A DNA stretch of 64,000 nucleotides from Rosa chinensis. Taxonomy: Eukaryota > Streptophyta > Magnoliopsida > Rosales > Rosaceae. The stretch spans positions 7,244,501 to 7,308,500 of the forward strand of contig NC_037092.1 in assembly GCF_002994745.2 (NCBI RefSeq), in the 5' to 3' direction. Each line of letters starts with the position of its first letter. The first letter of the stretch is position 1. Positions 33,080 through 44,817 of this stretch are shown here, piece by piece. The position numbers were made by a program, and so were the translations under genes. Below the pieces are notes generated by a model that worked only from the letters and a program-made list of their open reading frames with translations, ran no database searches and was not told the origin of the DNA.

Positions 33080-35588
33080 TGTTGGATCATAATTCATATA
33101 TATATATGGGGCATAAAACATGAAAATTACTTGTTCTAAAAGTCCAATTTAGTATTGACTAATTGAATTCCATGTTTTGTAGAAAATCTTGGCAAGAGAA
33201 GAAAAAGTGAAATTCTGGCGAATTTTACATGCACCACTACTATTGGCGGCATAAGTAATTCGTGAAGCAATCCCAGAAAAATAGGAGTTTAAATGGAGCA
33301 ATGAAGCCATGGGCCATGAAGTACTAATGCAAAGGACTAAGTTTGATCACCTCTTTGGCTGGAAATTACAAGGGAAGTCCACGGAAATAGTTATGCAAAA
33401 CAGTTGCTGCAAAGCAGAACACCACAGTTTCAGAATCAGCTCTTCGGGAACAGTTTTGGAGAGAATTTCTTGCATACTTCCAATTGCACCTTGACAGAAA
33501 GGGTCAGGATTATTTAAATATATGATGTTGTACTTCAACATGAGTTAAAAACCTTGTCAGAATCATCAACGGGGCAGCAGGAAATCAAGTGCAAATTAGG
33601 GTTCGTGATAAAGCAGAAACTGTCAGCTTTTCACAAAACTTTTTTGAAGATCTTTTCCGGGGACTTACTTGGGGTTTTTCTAGAATTTTATGGATCATTC
33701 TTGAAGATATGATGTCATATATCATGTATAAGTCAAGAACCATCCAGAATCACGGCAATATCAAGTCAATCCTTGCCCAAGAAGTAAGCTTCAGAGAAAG
33801 AAAACGAATCCTAGTCTAAACAGGGCAGTTTGCCCTAGAACCTTCTTTGGGCGGATTTCTTGTGTATTTTTGGAAGGTCTATGATGCTGCAATTATCAAG
33901 GAGAGTCCTAGAAGAATCCTACAAAATTATGACAAGATTAATCCATCATATTATCTTTTAGATAATAAGCATCCCTATGCACATTTTCTCCTTTGGTTGT
34001 CACATTGACTTTGGTGACCCAAAACCACCCCAACACTCTTCATTTTCATGTTTTCCATGCACAATAAAGATAGCTAACTGCTCATCTCTTCTCCTAAGTC
34101 ATCATTTTTTACTTTACACTCTCATAGCTCATTATTACTTCTCTCTTTTTACTCTATTTCTTCCATACCTTTTTTTTTTTTTTGGATCTATTACCATTCC
34201 AACACTCTTCCTTTTTGCTCCATTCATGAAGCTAGCTGCTCCTTTTGCCTTTCTTCATCATTTTACACCTCTCTCTCTTCCCTATATAAGAATCCCTTCA
34301 TTACACTCTCACTCTCAAAAAGAGTTTAACCATACCACCCCATTACATCTTCTTTCTCTCTATCTTCACCACAAAAGCTCCATCTCCACCTACCAAAATC
34401 CAAACTCATACCATCCATATTACTCTATCTCCTCCATCGATCACTACCACCATTTCTTATCCTCTACCTCTATTAACACCACCACTACTACATTATTTTT
34501 TCACTCTCTTCTTTTCTATCATCATTTTCTCCATCTACTCCACCTATTCACACAATACATAATACAAGGTTCACTATTTTTTATCATCAAATCTTCAAGA
34601 GCAAGAAGGAGAGGGAATCACCACCACCACCATCACCACCAAGACGTGAGCTTGGGGACCATTTGATACACCACTAGCAAACTCTATCCCTTTTACTCTA
34701 TATTATATTTTGGTGTCTAATTTGATTATGAAGTTAGTATATGTAATTATGAGTGAATAGTATTTTGTTGGGGTTGGGGTTGACAGCCCTAGCCAATCTT
34801 GTATGAATTGATGTTATAATATGATGTGATGCAATTTTCTTTAATATGCCTACATGCTAGTTCAAGAGTTGAATGCATATGCTTAGACTTTACCACTTTG
34901 AGTATGTGTGTCTGCTATGTCATGATATAATGTTTAGAGATTGGTAACTTTTGAATATTAAAGCATGAAAACACAGTAAGTGTGCATGTAGGGGTTGTAA
35001 ATTACAATCACTTAGATATAAGCTTGGTTGGTTTGCATGATTTCTTCATCTCCAAACTTTATGCACTTAGGGTAATGCACGAGATACCTAACCGGATTGA
35101 AAAATGCATGACTTAAGTAGTTAAGTACTACAACTGAGAGGGGTTGTTTGATATTATAAAATGAGCATGTCCCTTGTTATACCCGAGAGGGATGCAAGAA
35201 GAGAAATTGGTTAATTAATTTGGCATCATTCATATTGAATTGCATCAATACTTGCATGGGAGGTTAATGGTAGACAATCTAAATCCTAACTTTCATTCAT
35301 TTGATCACTAGTTTAGTTTAGAGTAATTTGGTTTACATTTGAGCATCTAGTTATTTTCAATTCAAAAACCAAAATCAAATCACTACTCCATCTTGCACAT
35401 ACTCACCATGAGCCTAAATTTCCTTGTGATTCTAAGTTCGTGATTGTACATTTGCATATTCTAGCTCTCCTTAAGTTCACTCCCTAGCTAGTGAAAGGAA
35501 TCTAATTCTCGTGGGTTCGACAACTTTTCTTAAATCCCTATACTATTACTTGTACCCCTTATATTTGAGGGTGACTATTTGGCTAACA
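33080..35588 (+). repeat. Large (2.5 kb) solo LTR
   Basis: Begins TGTTGGATC and ends GGCTAACA (TGTT/AACA ends), flanked by ATGAT at 33075-33079 and 35589-35593. A TATA box CTATATAAG lies at ~34282, followed by the CT-rich start of a transcript. The 229-residue open frame at 33977-34666 is pyrimidine-rich low complexity and not a protein. No gag, pol or second LTR adjoins. Length and style suit long-LTR gypsy elements or LARDs. A diverged relative may lie at 15945-17345. Confidence 0.6.
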
Positions 35589-35678
35589 ATGATGTGGCAA
35601 ACTTTGAGACCATTAGATAATTTAGAGCATCAAAATTTAATGAACTTCATGTAAATTCACAACCTTCTAACTTTAGAG

Positions 35679-36603
35679 TAGAGGTGGCAAATGGGCCGGC
35701 CCGGCCCATTTTAAGCGGGTCTAGTCGTGCTTCGTGCCGTGCTTGGGCCGGCCCATTTATTATCGTGCCGGACTCGTGCCGACCCATTTACTTAAACATT
35801 AAGCCCGGCCCGGCCCATGGCCCGAGCCCATATCGTGCCTGGCCGTGCTCGTGCCGGATCAATAACTGGCTGTGCTCGTGCCTACCCATTATAAAGCACG
35901 ATTTTAAAATCTTAATTTGAACAAATAAAAATTAATTTTATTTAACTATTTAGAAAATTAAAATAAATTAAGTTATACAACGTTTTTCTTAATCTTAGCT
36001 TTTTAAGATTAGATTTCTAATAATTTTTTATATTCCACTATAAGAAAGAAAGAAAAAAAAAACTCAAAATATATTTTTTCAGTATATTATTGTGAGATTA
36101 ATCTTTATTAATATAATGAAGATTTAGTATATATTATTCTTTCCTTCATTCTATAGTTGTATTATTATGAGATTAGTCTTTATTAATAAACATATATTTA
36201 ATATTTAGAAAAAATACTTATATCAAAACGAGGATATAATGTTTTGTTTCATTATTTTGACAATATAAAAGAAAGATTGGTGGAATTGTCATGAGATTTT
36301 AAATAAAAATGTCTCATATTCAAATCTTATCATTGTAGTTTTTTAATATTTTTAAAAACAAAATGAAATTTTGTGTTTGTAACAGGCCGGCCCACAATAT
36401 GTCGTGCTCGGGCCGTGCCCGACCCATTACGGGCTAGGGCCGGGCCGAGCCAATGGGCCAATATTCTTAGGCCTAGCCCGACCCGTTATTCTAACGTGCT
36501 CGGGTCGTGCCGGACCACTAACGGGCTTGGGCCGTGCCGGGCCTCTTTTAAGCGTGTCGGGCCAGTGTCGTGCTCGTGCTTAGTGGCCCGTTTGCCACCT
36601 CTA
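35679..36603. mobile_element. Non-autonomous hAT element
   Basis: 925 bp with terminal inverted repeats TAGAGGTGGCAAATGGGCC / TAGAGGTGGCAAACGGGCC (one mismatch) and the 8-bp duplication CTTTAGAG at 35671-35678 and 36604-36611, the hAT signature. Both ends are rich in GGGCC and CGTGC words, the centre is AT-rich and has no transposase. Confidence 0.92.
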
Positions 36604-37758
36604 CTTTAGAGGAGTCGGATCTGTCTTTAGTATAGGAACAAAATGAAGGAAAATTAATAGTTGAGGCCTAAGTTTGAACAAAATGGAAAGTGAGTGGGAC
36701 TGCCCTTTAAAATTTCGCCTTAGGCCTCACATTGGGAAGGTCATACTCACACTCCAGAATTAACCCTGGATGCACTCAACACTATGCCAAAAAGGCCTTC
36801 AGACGACATAACTGTTCTGTCGTCTGAACGAACAAAAATGTGTCGTCTAGTACGGTGTCGTCTCTTAGGGGCATCAGACGACAGAAGTGTTCTGTCGTCT
36901 GATTTTTCAGACGACATAAAAAAAAAAAAGTCTTGTGTTGTCTGATGAGTTTTGCATTTTGGGAACATTGTGATCTGTATCTTTAAAAGCATTCAAACAA
37001 CAGTTTTGTATTGTCTGATAAACAAAACAACCACAGTATTTTTTAAATGCTATTGTGTGAAGCATATTTGCAAGACTTATTTGTGTGGTCTGAATGCCCT
37101 TAAATAAGAAATATGAACACTCATATGTAGTGTCTTCTCTCATACAACAACAATTAAAGGTTGTGCTAATTTACTTTAAACGACAATTATATGTGGTCGT
37201 AAAGAGTATAAGAGGACAATTAAGTGTCGTTCTAGGGTCCATACATACGACACTTAAGTGTTGTGTGAAAGGTCTTTTATTAGGTCTTTTATATTGTCTG
37301 TGATTGATTCCAACCACACTTATTTGTTGTTATTATATGCTTCAGCCAATACTTTCGTCTAACTTATGTTGTCGTTTTGCCCTTTAGACTACAATTTTAT
37401 GTCGTCCCAATGCCAAAAAGACAATAGACTTCTAATTGGTTTTTGTGTTGCTTTTGTACAGCTGCAACCACACATTAGTGTGCTTTTGTTGTAGTTTGCA
37501 ATTTGAGATAACACATGGTAGTAGTCCTTTGTTACAATTGGTATGCATGCATTTTGGAAATTAAAATTGCTCATTCATGAAACCATAAAATCCACATCCA
37601 AAATCATTCATTACAATTTCCATTAATCCACAATTGTCTCATGTACACAAACCTAATCATGAGCATCAGTTCAAAATGACCGATATATACTAATCTGGAA
37701 GTCCAAATGCTTAATAAAGGAAGAACTTCTACTAGACACAAGTCAATAAAGGAACTAG

Positions 37759-37880
37759 CTAGTTGTACTGCTGTACCAGTTTCACGATCTTATCATGAAT
37801 GGAATCACCCGAAGCATAGAAGTGGTCATAGAAAACTGAAGGTATTCCGGGGTGCGTGAGCATACATGCATAACCCTGCA
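37759..37880 (-). pseudogene. Captured alpha-amylase exon
   Basis: After an acceptor-like CTGCAG the frame reads GYACMLTHPGIPSVFYDHFY, then ASGDSIHDKIVKLVQQ and a stop at 37761-37759. This is the signature late in the catalytic barrel of plant GH13 alpha-amylase (usual form GYAYILTHPGIPSVFYDHF followed by DWG). The W of DWG is changed to S and the frame ends where the family continues with RK. A single exon inside the CACTA element. Confidence 0.75.
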
Positions 37881-38492
37881 GATATGCTTTGCCAGGACTC
37901 AAAATCCCAAACTTGATGCCAACCCATAACATATACTGTTGAGAATTCCAAACCTTAACAGCAAAAACATAAACTTGATTGCAGAAAGTGAGACAAACAT
38001 AGTAATAGCAAAAGCCAATATCAAAATGAAGCTAAAGACTCAATATTTACATAAAAATGTGGGGAACAATGAAAAGGTTTATTGAGACCAATAATCCTAA
38101 ACCAAATAATCGAATTCTTCCATATCTAATTCTAGTAGATTAAGAAATGAATTTGTTGCTAGTAGGTATAGTAATCTAGTATATGTGCTTACTCTAGAGT
38201 TTGTCTCAAAGCTGAAATAGGGTCACGGTGATGACTACCCCATAATTTAGAGGAAACAAAAATGTCCTCTCTTTTTATAGTCCCATCTTGAAACGTACGT
38301 CTCTGTTAAAGTGTTTATAAGGGCAGCCTCAGAACCATATATCTTGACTGTGCCAAAGTGCATGTAGCCCATCTGCATTGTACAGATCAATTATTTCAGA
38401 AATTTGTAGGTAATATTGAAAATCACATTGATCCGAGTTTTCATCAATTTCATCGACGACTTACCAACACATGCAAAAATTATAAAGATCAA

Positions 38493-38933
38493 TTACCTAC
38501 AAATAGAGAGAACAAAGCAGCAACAAGTTGCAAGGAACTAAATTTCTCTTTACCTTCTTATTTCTATTCTAAGAAAGATTAAGAATTAATATAATTGCTT
38601 TTCCAGCTAGCTACCTACTTGCAGATAGTTTAAGAGAGAAGGAAAAAGAAGCAATTAACAGAGACGTTTGGCAGCAATTCACACCATTGCAGGTATTATG
38701 GCTGCTACTGTTTTTACGTTGGACATTACCAGAAAGTAATCAACACCATTGCAGGTATTTAAATTTTCTGACATCCAAAATATAAGAGAACGTTAATTAC
38801 AGGTATTTACCTGAGCAGCCAAAGAGAGCATCAAGAAGACAGTCCTTGGAAATCTACCTACAAATAGAGAGAACAGAACAGCAAGAAGTTGCAATGAACT
38901 TAATTTATCTTTATCTTCTTATTTATATTCCAA
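38493..38933. repeat. Direct repeat pair of ~80 bp
   Basis: CTACAAATAGAGAGAACA and about 60 following bases (GCAA.AAGTTGCAA.GAACT..ATTT, then CTTCTTATTT) at 38497-38573 recur at 38858-38933. The ~360-base spacing includes a smaller repeat, ACACCATTGCAGGTATT, near 38678 and 38739. Lies inside the CACTA element. Confidence 0.7.
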
Positions 38934-39360
38934 ACATGCCAAAACTTTTGTTCAAATATCCTAAGCTATAGTACCAGACCCAAACTTCAGATTATACAAA
39001 TCTCTTAGCATGATCTAACAAATTTGAGCCAGCTTAGCCCCTGCCCTTCCCTTCCCAAGCCTTAAGCTTCCTTTCTACCCAAAACAAGAAAAAAAAGACA
39101 AAGACAAAACACACCAACAACAAAGAAGACAGCAGCAAATGCTGCAAATCTCGACTGAAGTCACTATAAATCAAAACCATCTCAAACCTGCATCCAGAAA
39201 CCCAAATTCAAACAGCACCAAAGAATCATAAATCGAAGAAATCAAAGAATCAGAAACTGCAAATCTCGACACAATGTATCCTCTCCAACCTCCAAAGAAT
39301 CAGAAATAGAAGAAATACTCAAATCCCTAACTGATCTACTTAAGCTTCCAAACAATCAGA

Positions 39361-39423
39361 TTCAAAGAGGCTATGGGCTGCCCTATATTCCACTCTAGCT
39401 CAGCAGCCCATAGCCTCTTTGAA
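39361..39423. repeat. Perfect 21-bp hairpin with 21-base loop
   Basis: Arms 39361-39381 (starting TTCAAAGAGGCTATGGGCTG) and 39403-39423 are exact reverse complements. The arm and loop lengths are those of a short foldback or a young small-RNA precursor. I do not recognise the arm as a known miRNA. It is inside the CACTA element, between the amylase and AXR1 pieces. Confidence 0.9.
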
Positions 39424-39856
39424 ACTCTTCAAAAACTTCACCCTATTCTCATATATAATTCCAGAAACTCAAATTCAAATAGCACAATGCCTACATAATT
39501 AGTAGAAAACAAAAATCACACATACTTAATTCATAGCTCTGGAAAAAGTAACGAAACAGATGCGAACTGCACGAGGAATCAAAAGAAACTATCTAACAAC
39601 AAGAACTCAATCAAAATGGCTGTCCAACATTTTAAAAACCAAACAACAAAGACCAATTTCAAAACAGAAGATGAAGGGAAAATACAAGTAGTTTGGAATC
39701 TATATGGATCCAATTGCCAAGCCCCGTCCCAATTAACTCTTTACAGTCTTCAAAATTTGAACGAAAGAAACAAATTCAGGAGCTCAAATAAGATCAAACC
39801 AACAATCAAACAGATCGAATACAAGTAAATGACACTATAAAACTCCACACACTTAC

Positions 39857-41722
39857 TTTGAGTTTTCTAGCATTCTTGTAGAAACTTATAACAGTTGCCT
39901 TTGAGTTGCTACTAGGATCTCTACTAATTCTCTTTAGAAGAGTCCTAACCCTTTGGTCAATACTAGAAAATCAGCCTCAGCCTTGGCTTGGTAGGTTTTC
40001 TGTAAAGCTACATAGTGCCTGCAAGAAAGTAGATAAAGCACACATTTCAACAAATTAGTTTTTAAAGCACAAAAGAGAAACATGAAATTCTGGGGATGTC
40101 GACTAACTCAGTTGAAGATGTCATATCTGGTACTGATCCCTCGAGGGGTGCCTCACCACCACCTTCATTTGCTAGGAATTCCTGTAAAGTGAAAATTTAT
40201 GATTATACAACTAAATAAATGAATAGTGGTATGGATTGTATAGAATTTGACTAGCTAAATACAAGCATTTGATTACTTGATAAAAAATATATATATATAA
40301 AAAGTAACTTTTGCAACCTTCATGCATCCAAAGAAAACGGCAGAAATCTAAGAGCCTTATTAAAGCGAAGACTTCTAGTCAGATTACTCAGGTGTTCCCT
40401 CCCTGCATGGACCACTCAATTAGACAACATGCTTCAACTCTGAGCATTTATTTCTGTATTTACAATGATCATGTCGGAAAACCGAGGACTAGAGCTAAAA
40501 ACTCTGTTTGCAAAAAATATGAGTTAAGCCATTAACACTAGGTTTTACTTTTTTTTCCTTTTTTTTAATCAATGCATCAAAGTTAAACTGCCTTACACTC
40601 ACAACTAAGAACACTGAACCATTTTGAAACTACAGTTTAGGGTTATCAATCAATTCAAAACTTACCATAAGGAAATCAGTTGGAGATTAAGGAAATCAAT
40701 TCAGAACTTATCATAAGGAAATCAGAGACTCTAGAAGATGTTATAAATGTTAAGTGATAAAAAACACTCTCACCAAGATAAACAGATCTAATTTATGCAC
40801 ACTATATCCAGTTGTCGCAGATTCAATCTTGGTTTCACAAATCTTCAATGCCGCCACCATGACCCAAAAGTCTGATTAACCGGAATGAACTTAAGAACGG
40901 CTGTCACTAATTATTTGTTGCAACTCTGGACCTGAGACATAAAGTAAGAAAAATCAACCACCTGCTCAATGGGGATTGATATTCACGCATGAGTATTTGA
41001 GGCTGAAACACTAGTTATGACGGCAAACTCCAAAGAAGTGTGTGCAAAACCATAAAGCCAATACCAACCCCAAAGGAGTGAGAATGTAAGCAATAATTGA
41101 CAAAGCGTGACACCGACACTGCATCTATGCAGGTGCAGTAATTGAGTGCAGTTTGTAGCTTAGTTAAACAAATACTAATTTTAGAATTTTTCCTGACATG
41201 AAGAAACAATGTCATTTCGAATTTTAGTGACAACTATATCCTATCTTGAAAATTTCCATTCGCAACAGCCTCTTCAACTAAAAACGTTCTCAAAATTCCA
41301 ACCAATGCTTGAATAACATATCCTCACTAATTCCTCAAGGAGTAAAGACTTTAAAGGAGTTCTCAATGCTTCACTGTAGTTATCTACATCATCTGCAGTC
41401 ATCCTAGTTTTGATAAGCTCCTTATAAATTCAAGAACACAGGAAGAAAAATCACGGTGCTGAACAGCAATAAAACGATTGTTCAACATAGTAATTAATAT
41501 ACAAATCAAGAAGGTAAACCTTGAACTCTTTTTTCTCTTCCCTAGTTGTTGGAAGTACACTACTAGGACTTTTTATCAGAAATGCAAAAGAGACTGACAT
41601 TGATAATGTCTCAGATAACAACATGAAAATAGCACTCTGTACCTTCTAAGCTCAGGCCATGGATTATTCAAACGAAGGTCATCCAGAAAATGTTCAGGCT
41701 TGGACTCAATCACAGTATGTTT
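39857..41722 (-). pseudogene. AXR1: Captured AXR1 gene segment (NEDD8-activating enzyme E1 regulatory subunit)
   Basis: Collinear exons on the minus strand: 41722-41643 (HTVIESKPEHFLDDLRLNNP, then WPELRR); ~41556-41520 (LPTTREEKKEFK); ~41430-41325 (LIKTRMTADDVDNYSEALR); ~40885-40835 (FWVMVAALK); 40181-40108 (EFLANEGGGEAPLEGSVPDM, TSSTE); 40018-39857 (HYVALQKTYQAKAEADFLV, then, after a frame slip, SFYKNARKLK). This is the middle-to-late part of AXR1, which with ECR1 activates NEDD8/RUB for cullin modification. Splice sites remain recognisable, but frame slips and missing flanking exons make it a non-functional copy. All of it lies inside the CACTA element. Confidence 0.82.
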
Positions 41723-42678
41723 CTGCACCCAGAAAACCATAGAGAAAATGAAGGACATGCCCATTTCATTTCATTTTCTTCTCTTTTATTTTGTCTTCAA
41801 TATCCCAGCAACCAAAGCTAGCAAGAAAAGCATCAAAAACCCAATAAAAACCAAATCGAATGACAACCCAGATCACATAAATCCCAGAAACATTCACCAA
41901 AGCCAACACCTTTTTCAAAAACAAAGCTTAAACAACCAGAACTAGCACCTGATCTAATTCGAGGACAGAGGGAGAGGGCTAGTGCTGGCAACCGTCCAGG
42001 AGAGATTGAGAGAGAGAGAGATGAAGAGTCACTAAGTGATTGACTTCGAATTCATGGAGAGACCAAGACAAGAGTCATTGAACCAAAGCCAGTCTATGAA
42101 ATCAAAACCTACTGACCTATCAAATCAAAATACAATTGTAATCTACATAACTAAGTTCTAATGGCCCAAACAAGACCTTCAAACTCAAACCCAGATCCGT
42201 ATAATCCCAAATAAGAGATGAGCTGCTGAAAATGAGACTTACAAAACCAATAGTCATCGAAGCATAGGTTAGCAGAGTCCATGAAGGATATACAAGAGGC
42301 TATCTGTCCTCCCAGATTGACCATGATCAAGAGGAATTGTATAATAACACCCATATTCTCTCCTGGAATCCCACTAGCACTGCAATTCCAAGCATCAAGC
42401 TACCAAAGTGAATAAAGAATTGTATGAAATTTGCCCAGAAACTTAAGATAACTTAGCAGCCTATTAATGCCACTGACCACTAAGCTCTCAACCTATGTAC
42501 TCAGCTAACACACAGACTTGCCAATCCGATATCATCAAAGTAAAATTAAAAATTTCACCCAAAGCTATAGAAGCATAACTGTGTCTAGCAATTTGTTCTA
42601 AAAGCAAACAAACGATGCAATATGAGTAGAAAACAGCTTGTACAATAAAAGAAAGAAAATCATCTAGTGTAAACATAC

Positions 42679-43080
42679 CTTTTAAAAGTGGGCCTGTTGA
42701 TTTGTGTTATCGACAAGATGAGCAGCCTTGCCAAAAAAGGTATGAACACTAGTGGCAATCACCATAGCTTCAATCTCTCCTTGTTTTCATGTAGACCCCA
42801 AATACACAATGTCACCAGAGCCTTTGATCACAGGAAGTGACTCACCGACAAGTGTAGACTGCAAAGACCAAATGCAAAAAATGAGACTAAAATCTAAATA
42901 GCTCCATTCAATCATATAATCTTGCGAAAATGTGATTGTTAAATCACCTGATCAATTTCAGTGGATCACCATCGAGGAGACAAGCATGTGCTGGAATAAT
43001 ATCCCCAAACTTAATGTTGATTATATGATTTATATCAGCAGGAACAAGAACGGAAGCATCCTCCTCAATCCACCTCCCAA
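42679..43080 (-). pseudogene. Captured plasma-membrane H+-ATPase segment
   Basis: Two exons: ~43080-42948 (GRWIEEDASVLVPADI, then FGDIIPAHACLLDGDPLKL) and 42858-42679 (STLVGESLPVIKGSGDIVYL, then [20 protein letters not shown]). They correspond to the actuator domain of type IIIA P-ATPases (AHA family), including the GES of the TGES loop, whose threonine is valine here. Stops: TGA in place of the cysteine in GSTCKQGE, and TAA near the end of the second exon. Inside the CACTA element, same strand as the AXR1 piece. Confidence 0.82.
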
Positions 43081-44561
43081 TCTGATACACGCACAAATTC
43101 AGAGAACTCAAGCCACCCAAGAACTGGGATATATTATTAACAATTTCATTAGCTTTAATAATTTCAATTTGGGTTTTATCAATTAGGAGATGAATTGGGT
43201 TTTAGAATACCTCTTTCGGTGGAGTGACCGGAGTGAATAACCCAACAATTTCGAACTGATACAAGACATATAATCATGAATCTTAAAAAGTTACAAACTG
43301 CAATTGAAGAAGAAATCAACATTAAATGGAAATCAAGTTATCACACCCATTTCTAACTACCCAATCAGTATCATTAGTTCATTACCTTAATTAAAATCAA
43401 CATCAAGATCAAAACTCAAATGGAAATCGACATCAACATCAAGACCAGATCAGTTAATCAGTAACATTATCTTTGTTAAAAACTTAAAATTACCATCAAG
43501 ATCAAAATATCAAATGGAAATCGTCAAATCAAACCCATTTCAACTTTACCCATTCAAAATCTAATTTCCCATCATAATTTCCCAACAAGATCAAATGGAA
43601 TTCAAAGTATCGAACCCAAGTTTACAGATTAGAAATTTAGAATTCAGAAACTCAGAGGAGAAGCAGAGGAGGAGCGGAGCTCGGAGAGGGAGTAAGAGAT
43701 AGTGAGATACCTAGAGCCTGGAGGAGGAGCTCGGAGACTGCAGAGGCGGACTGGCGGAGACGGATTGCTGGTTGTAGCCTTGCAGGTTGTTGTGTTTGGT
43801 GTTCCATATTCCTCGTTCAGGTCGGGACTCGGGAGTGCTCCAATTCTCCAACTGAGTTCAGCGGTGGGGCTTGAGTCCTACCCAGTCGGGGCTGAATCCG
43901 CCCCTGCTCTGTGATTTAGTTCTTGGGAAGTGAAAGACTTGTGGTGATGGACAGGTCCCCATCCCCAAATAGAAGAAAAACCTAATCGAAACTAAGAAGA
44001 AGAGGAAGAGACTAAGAAGAATAGAGAGAGCGAGAAGACAGAGGAGGGGGTGAGAATCAAGATCTGAGAGAGCTGAGTGAGAAGGAGAGAGGCTGGTTTT
44101 TGAGGTTTTCAATTTCGCGAGTTCTAGGTACAGCTGAGAGAGCTGATCGATCGAGTGAGAATTCGAAGGACAGAAAATGACTTGTATCAAAAGTTCAAAA
44201 CGCACAAGTCAATATAACCTAGAAAATTTTAAAACAAGCTCTACACTCGGACGACATTTAAATGTTGTCTGAATGTCACAACATTTTCTAGTCAACTAGA
44301 GCTTGGTTATTTGAGAGGGAAAAGTATTTGATCAAATTTTGGATATCCCTCCAAATTTGGGATAGGAAATCATCATCTATTACAACAACAAATATGTGTT
44401 GTCTGAAGGCTGGCCATTTTTTCAAATTGAACGGGTATGGTTTTAGCCTATATTCAGACAACATAACAAAAAATTATGTCGTCTGAAAAACTCAGACGAC
44501 ACAAAACGAAACTTATGTCGTCTGAAGTGTGTCGTCTGAAGGCTTTTTTGGCATAGTGCAA

Positions 44562-44817
44562 TTACAATTATAACCATGTTTGCAATAAAAGTTACTTTTT
44601 GTCAAAAACAAAAAAATCTCACTCGCCAAAAAGAAGAAGAAAAAAAAATCTCACTCATACATAAGAGTTATATTTTCATCATATAGTTGAGAAACTCAGG
44701 CTCAAAATGTGGCCTGGCTACAAGGTTGTTTACATTACTGTGATTTTGTTTGGATCATTTCAGCTATTTACTATGTTGAGGATATATAGTTGACGATATG
44801 GGGTGGACTACTAATAG
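44562..44817 (-). other. 3' flank of the GARP/MYB gene
   Basis: A short AT-rich stretch between the CACTA right end and the stop codon at 44818; the CACTA sits only ~260 bases beyond the stop, so it may interrupt or border the 3' UTR. Confidence 0.45.

Larger units (their letters stand above)
36780..44558. mobile_element. CACTA transposon with captured host-gene fragments
   Basis: 7,779 bp bounded by 29-bp inverted repeats (CACTATGCCAAAAA, then G or A, then GCCTTCAGACGACA; one mismatch) and the 3-bp duplication CAA (36777-36779, 44559-44561). Many copies of TCGTCTGA and its complement crowd both ends (36800-37260, 44245-44540), the subterminal sites bound by CACTA transposases. No transposase-like frame is present, so movement would need a helper. 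On the minus strand it carries exon fragments of alpha-amylase, AXR1 and plasma-membrane H+-ATPase genes with their introns. A CT-rich, promoter-like stretch near 43650-44200 precedes them in the same direction. The subterminal repeats have visibly decayed, so it is not very young. Confidence 0.93.

Noticed and set aside
33977..34666. 229-residue plus-strand open frame
   Set aside because: Composition is almost only pyrimidine-rich codons (S, L, F, H, T), lies inside the 2.5-kb LTR next to its TATA box, and has no domain-like pattern.
31600..36770. One large hAT element from CAGGGCCGGCC at 31.6 kb to a CTTAGGCCTCA block near 36.7 kb
   Set aside because: The proposed right end does not mirror the left, and complete insertions with their own duplications lie between without showing nesting in a single element.
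43650..44205. 115-residue minus-strand frame near the CACTA right end
   Set aside because: CT-rich leader-like sequence with no resemblance to transposase; treated as promoter or UTR-like region.
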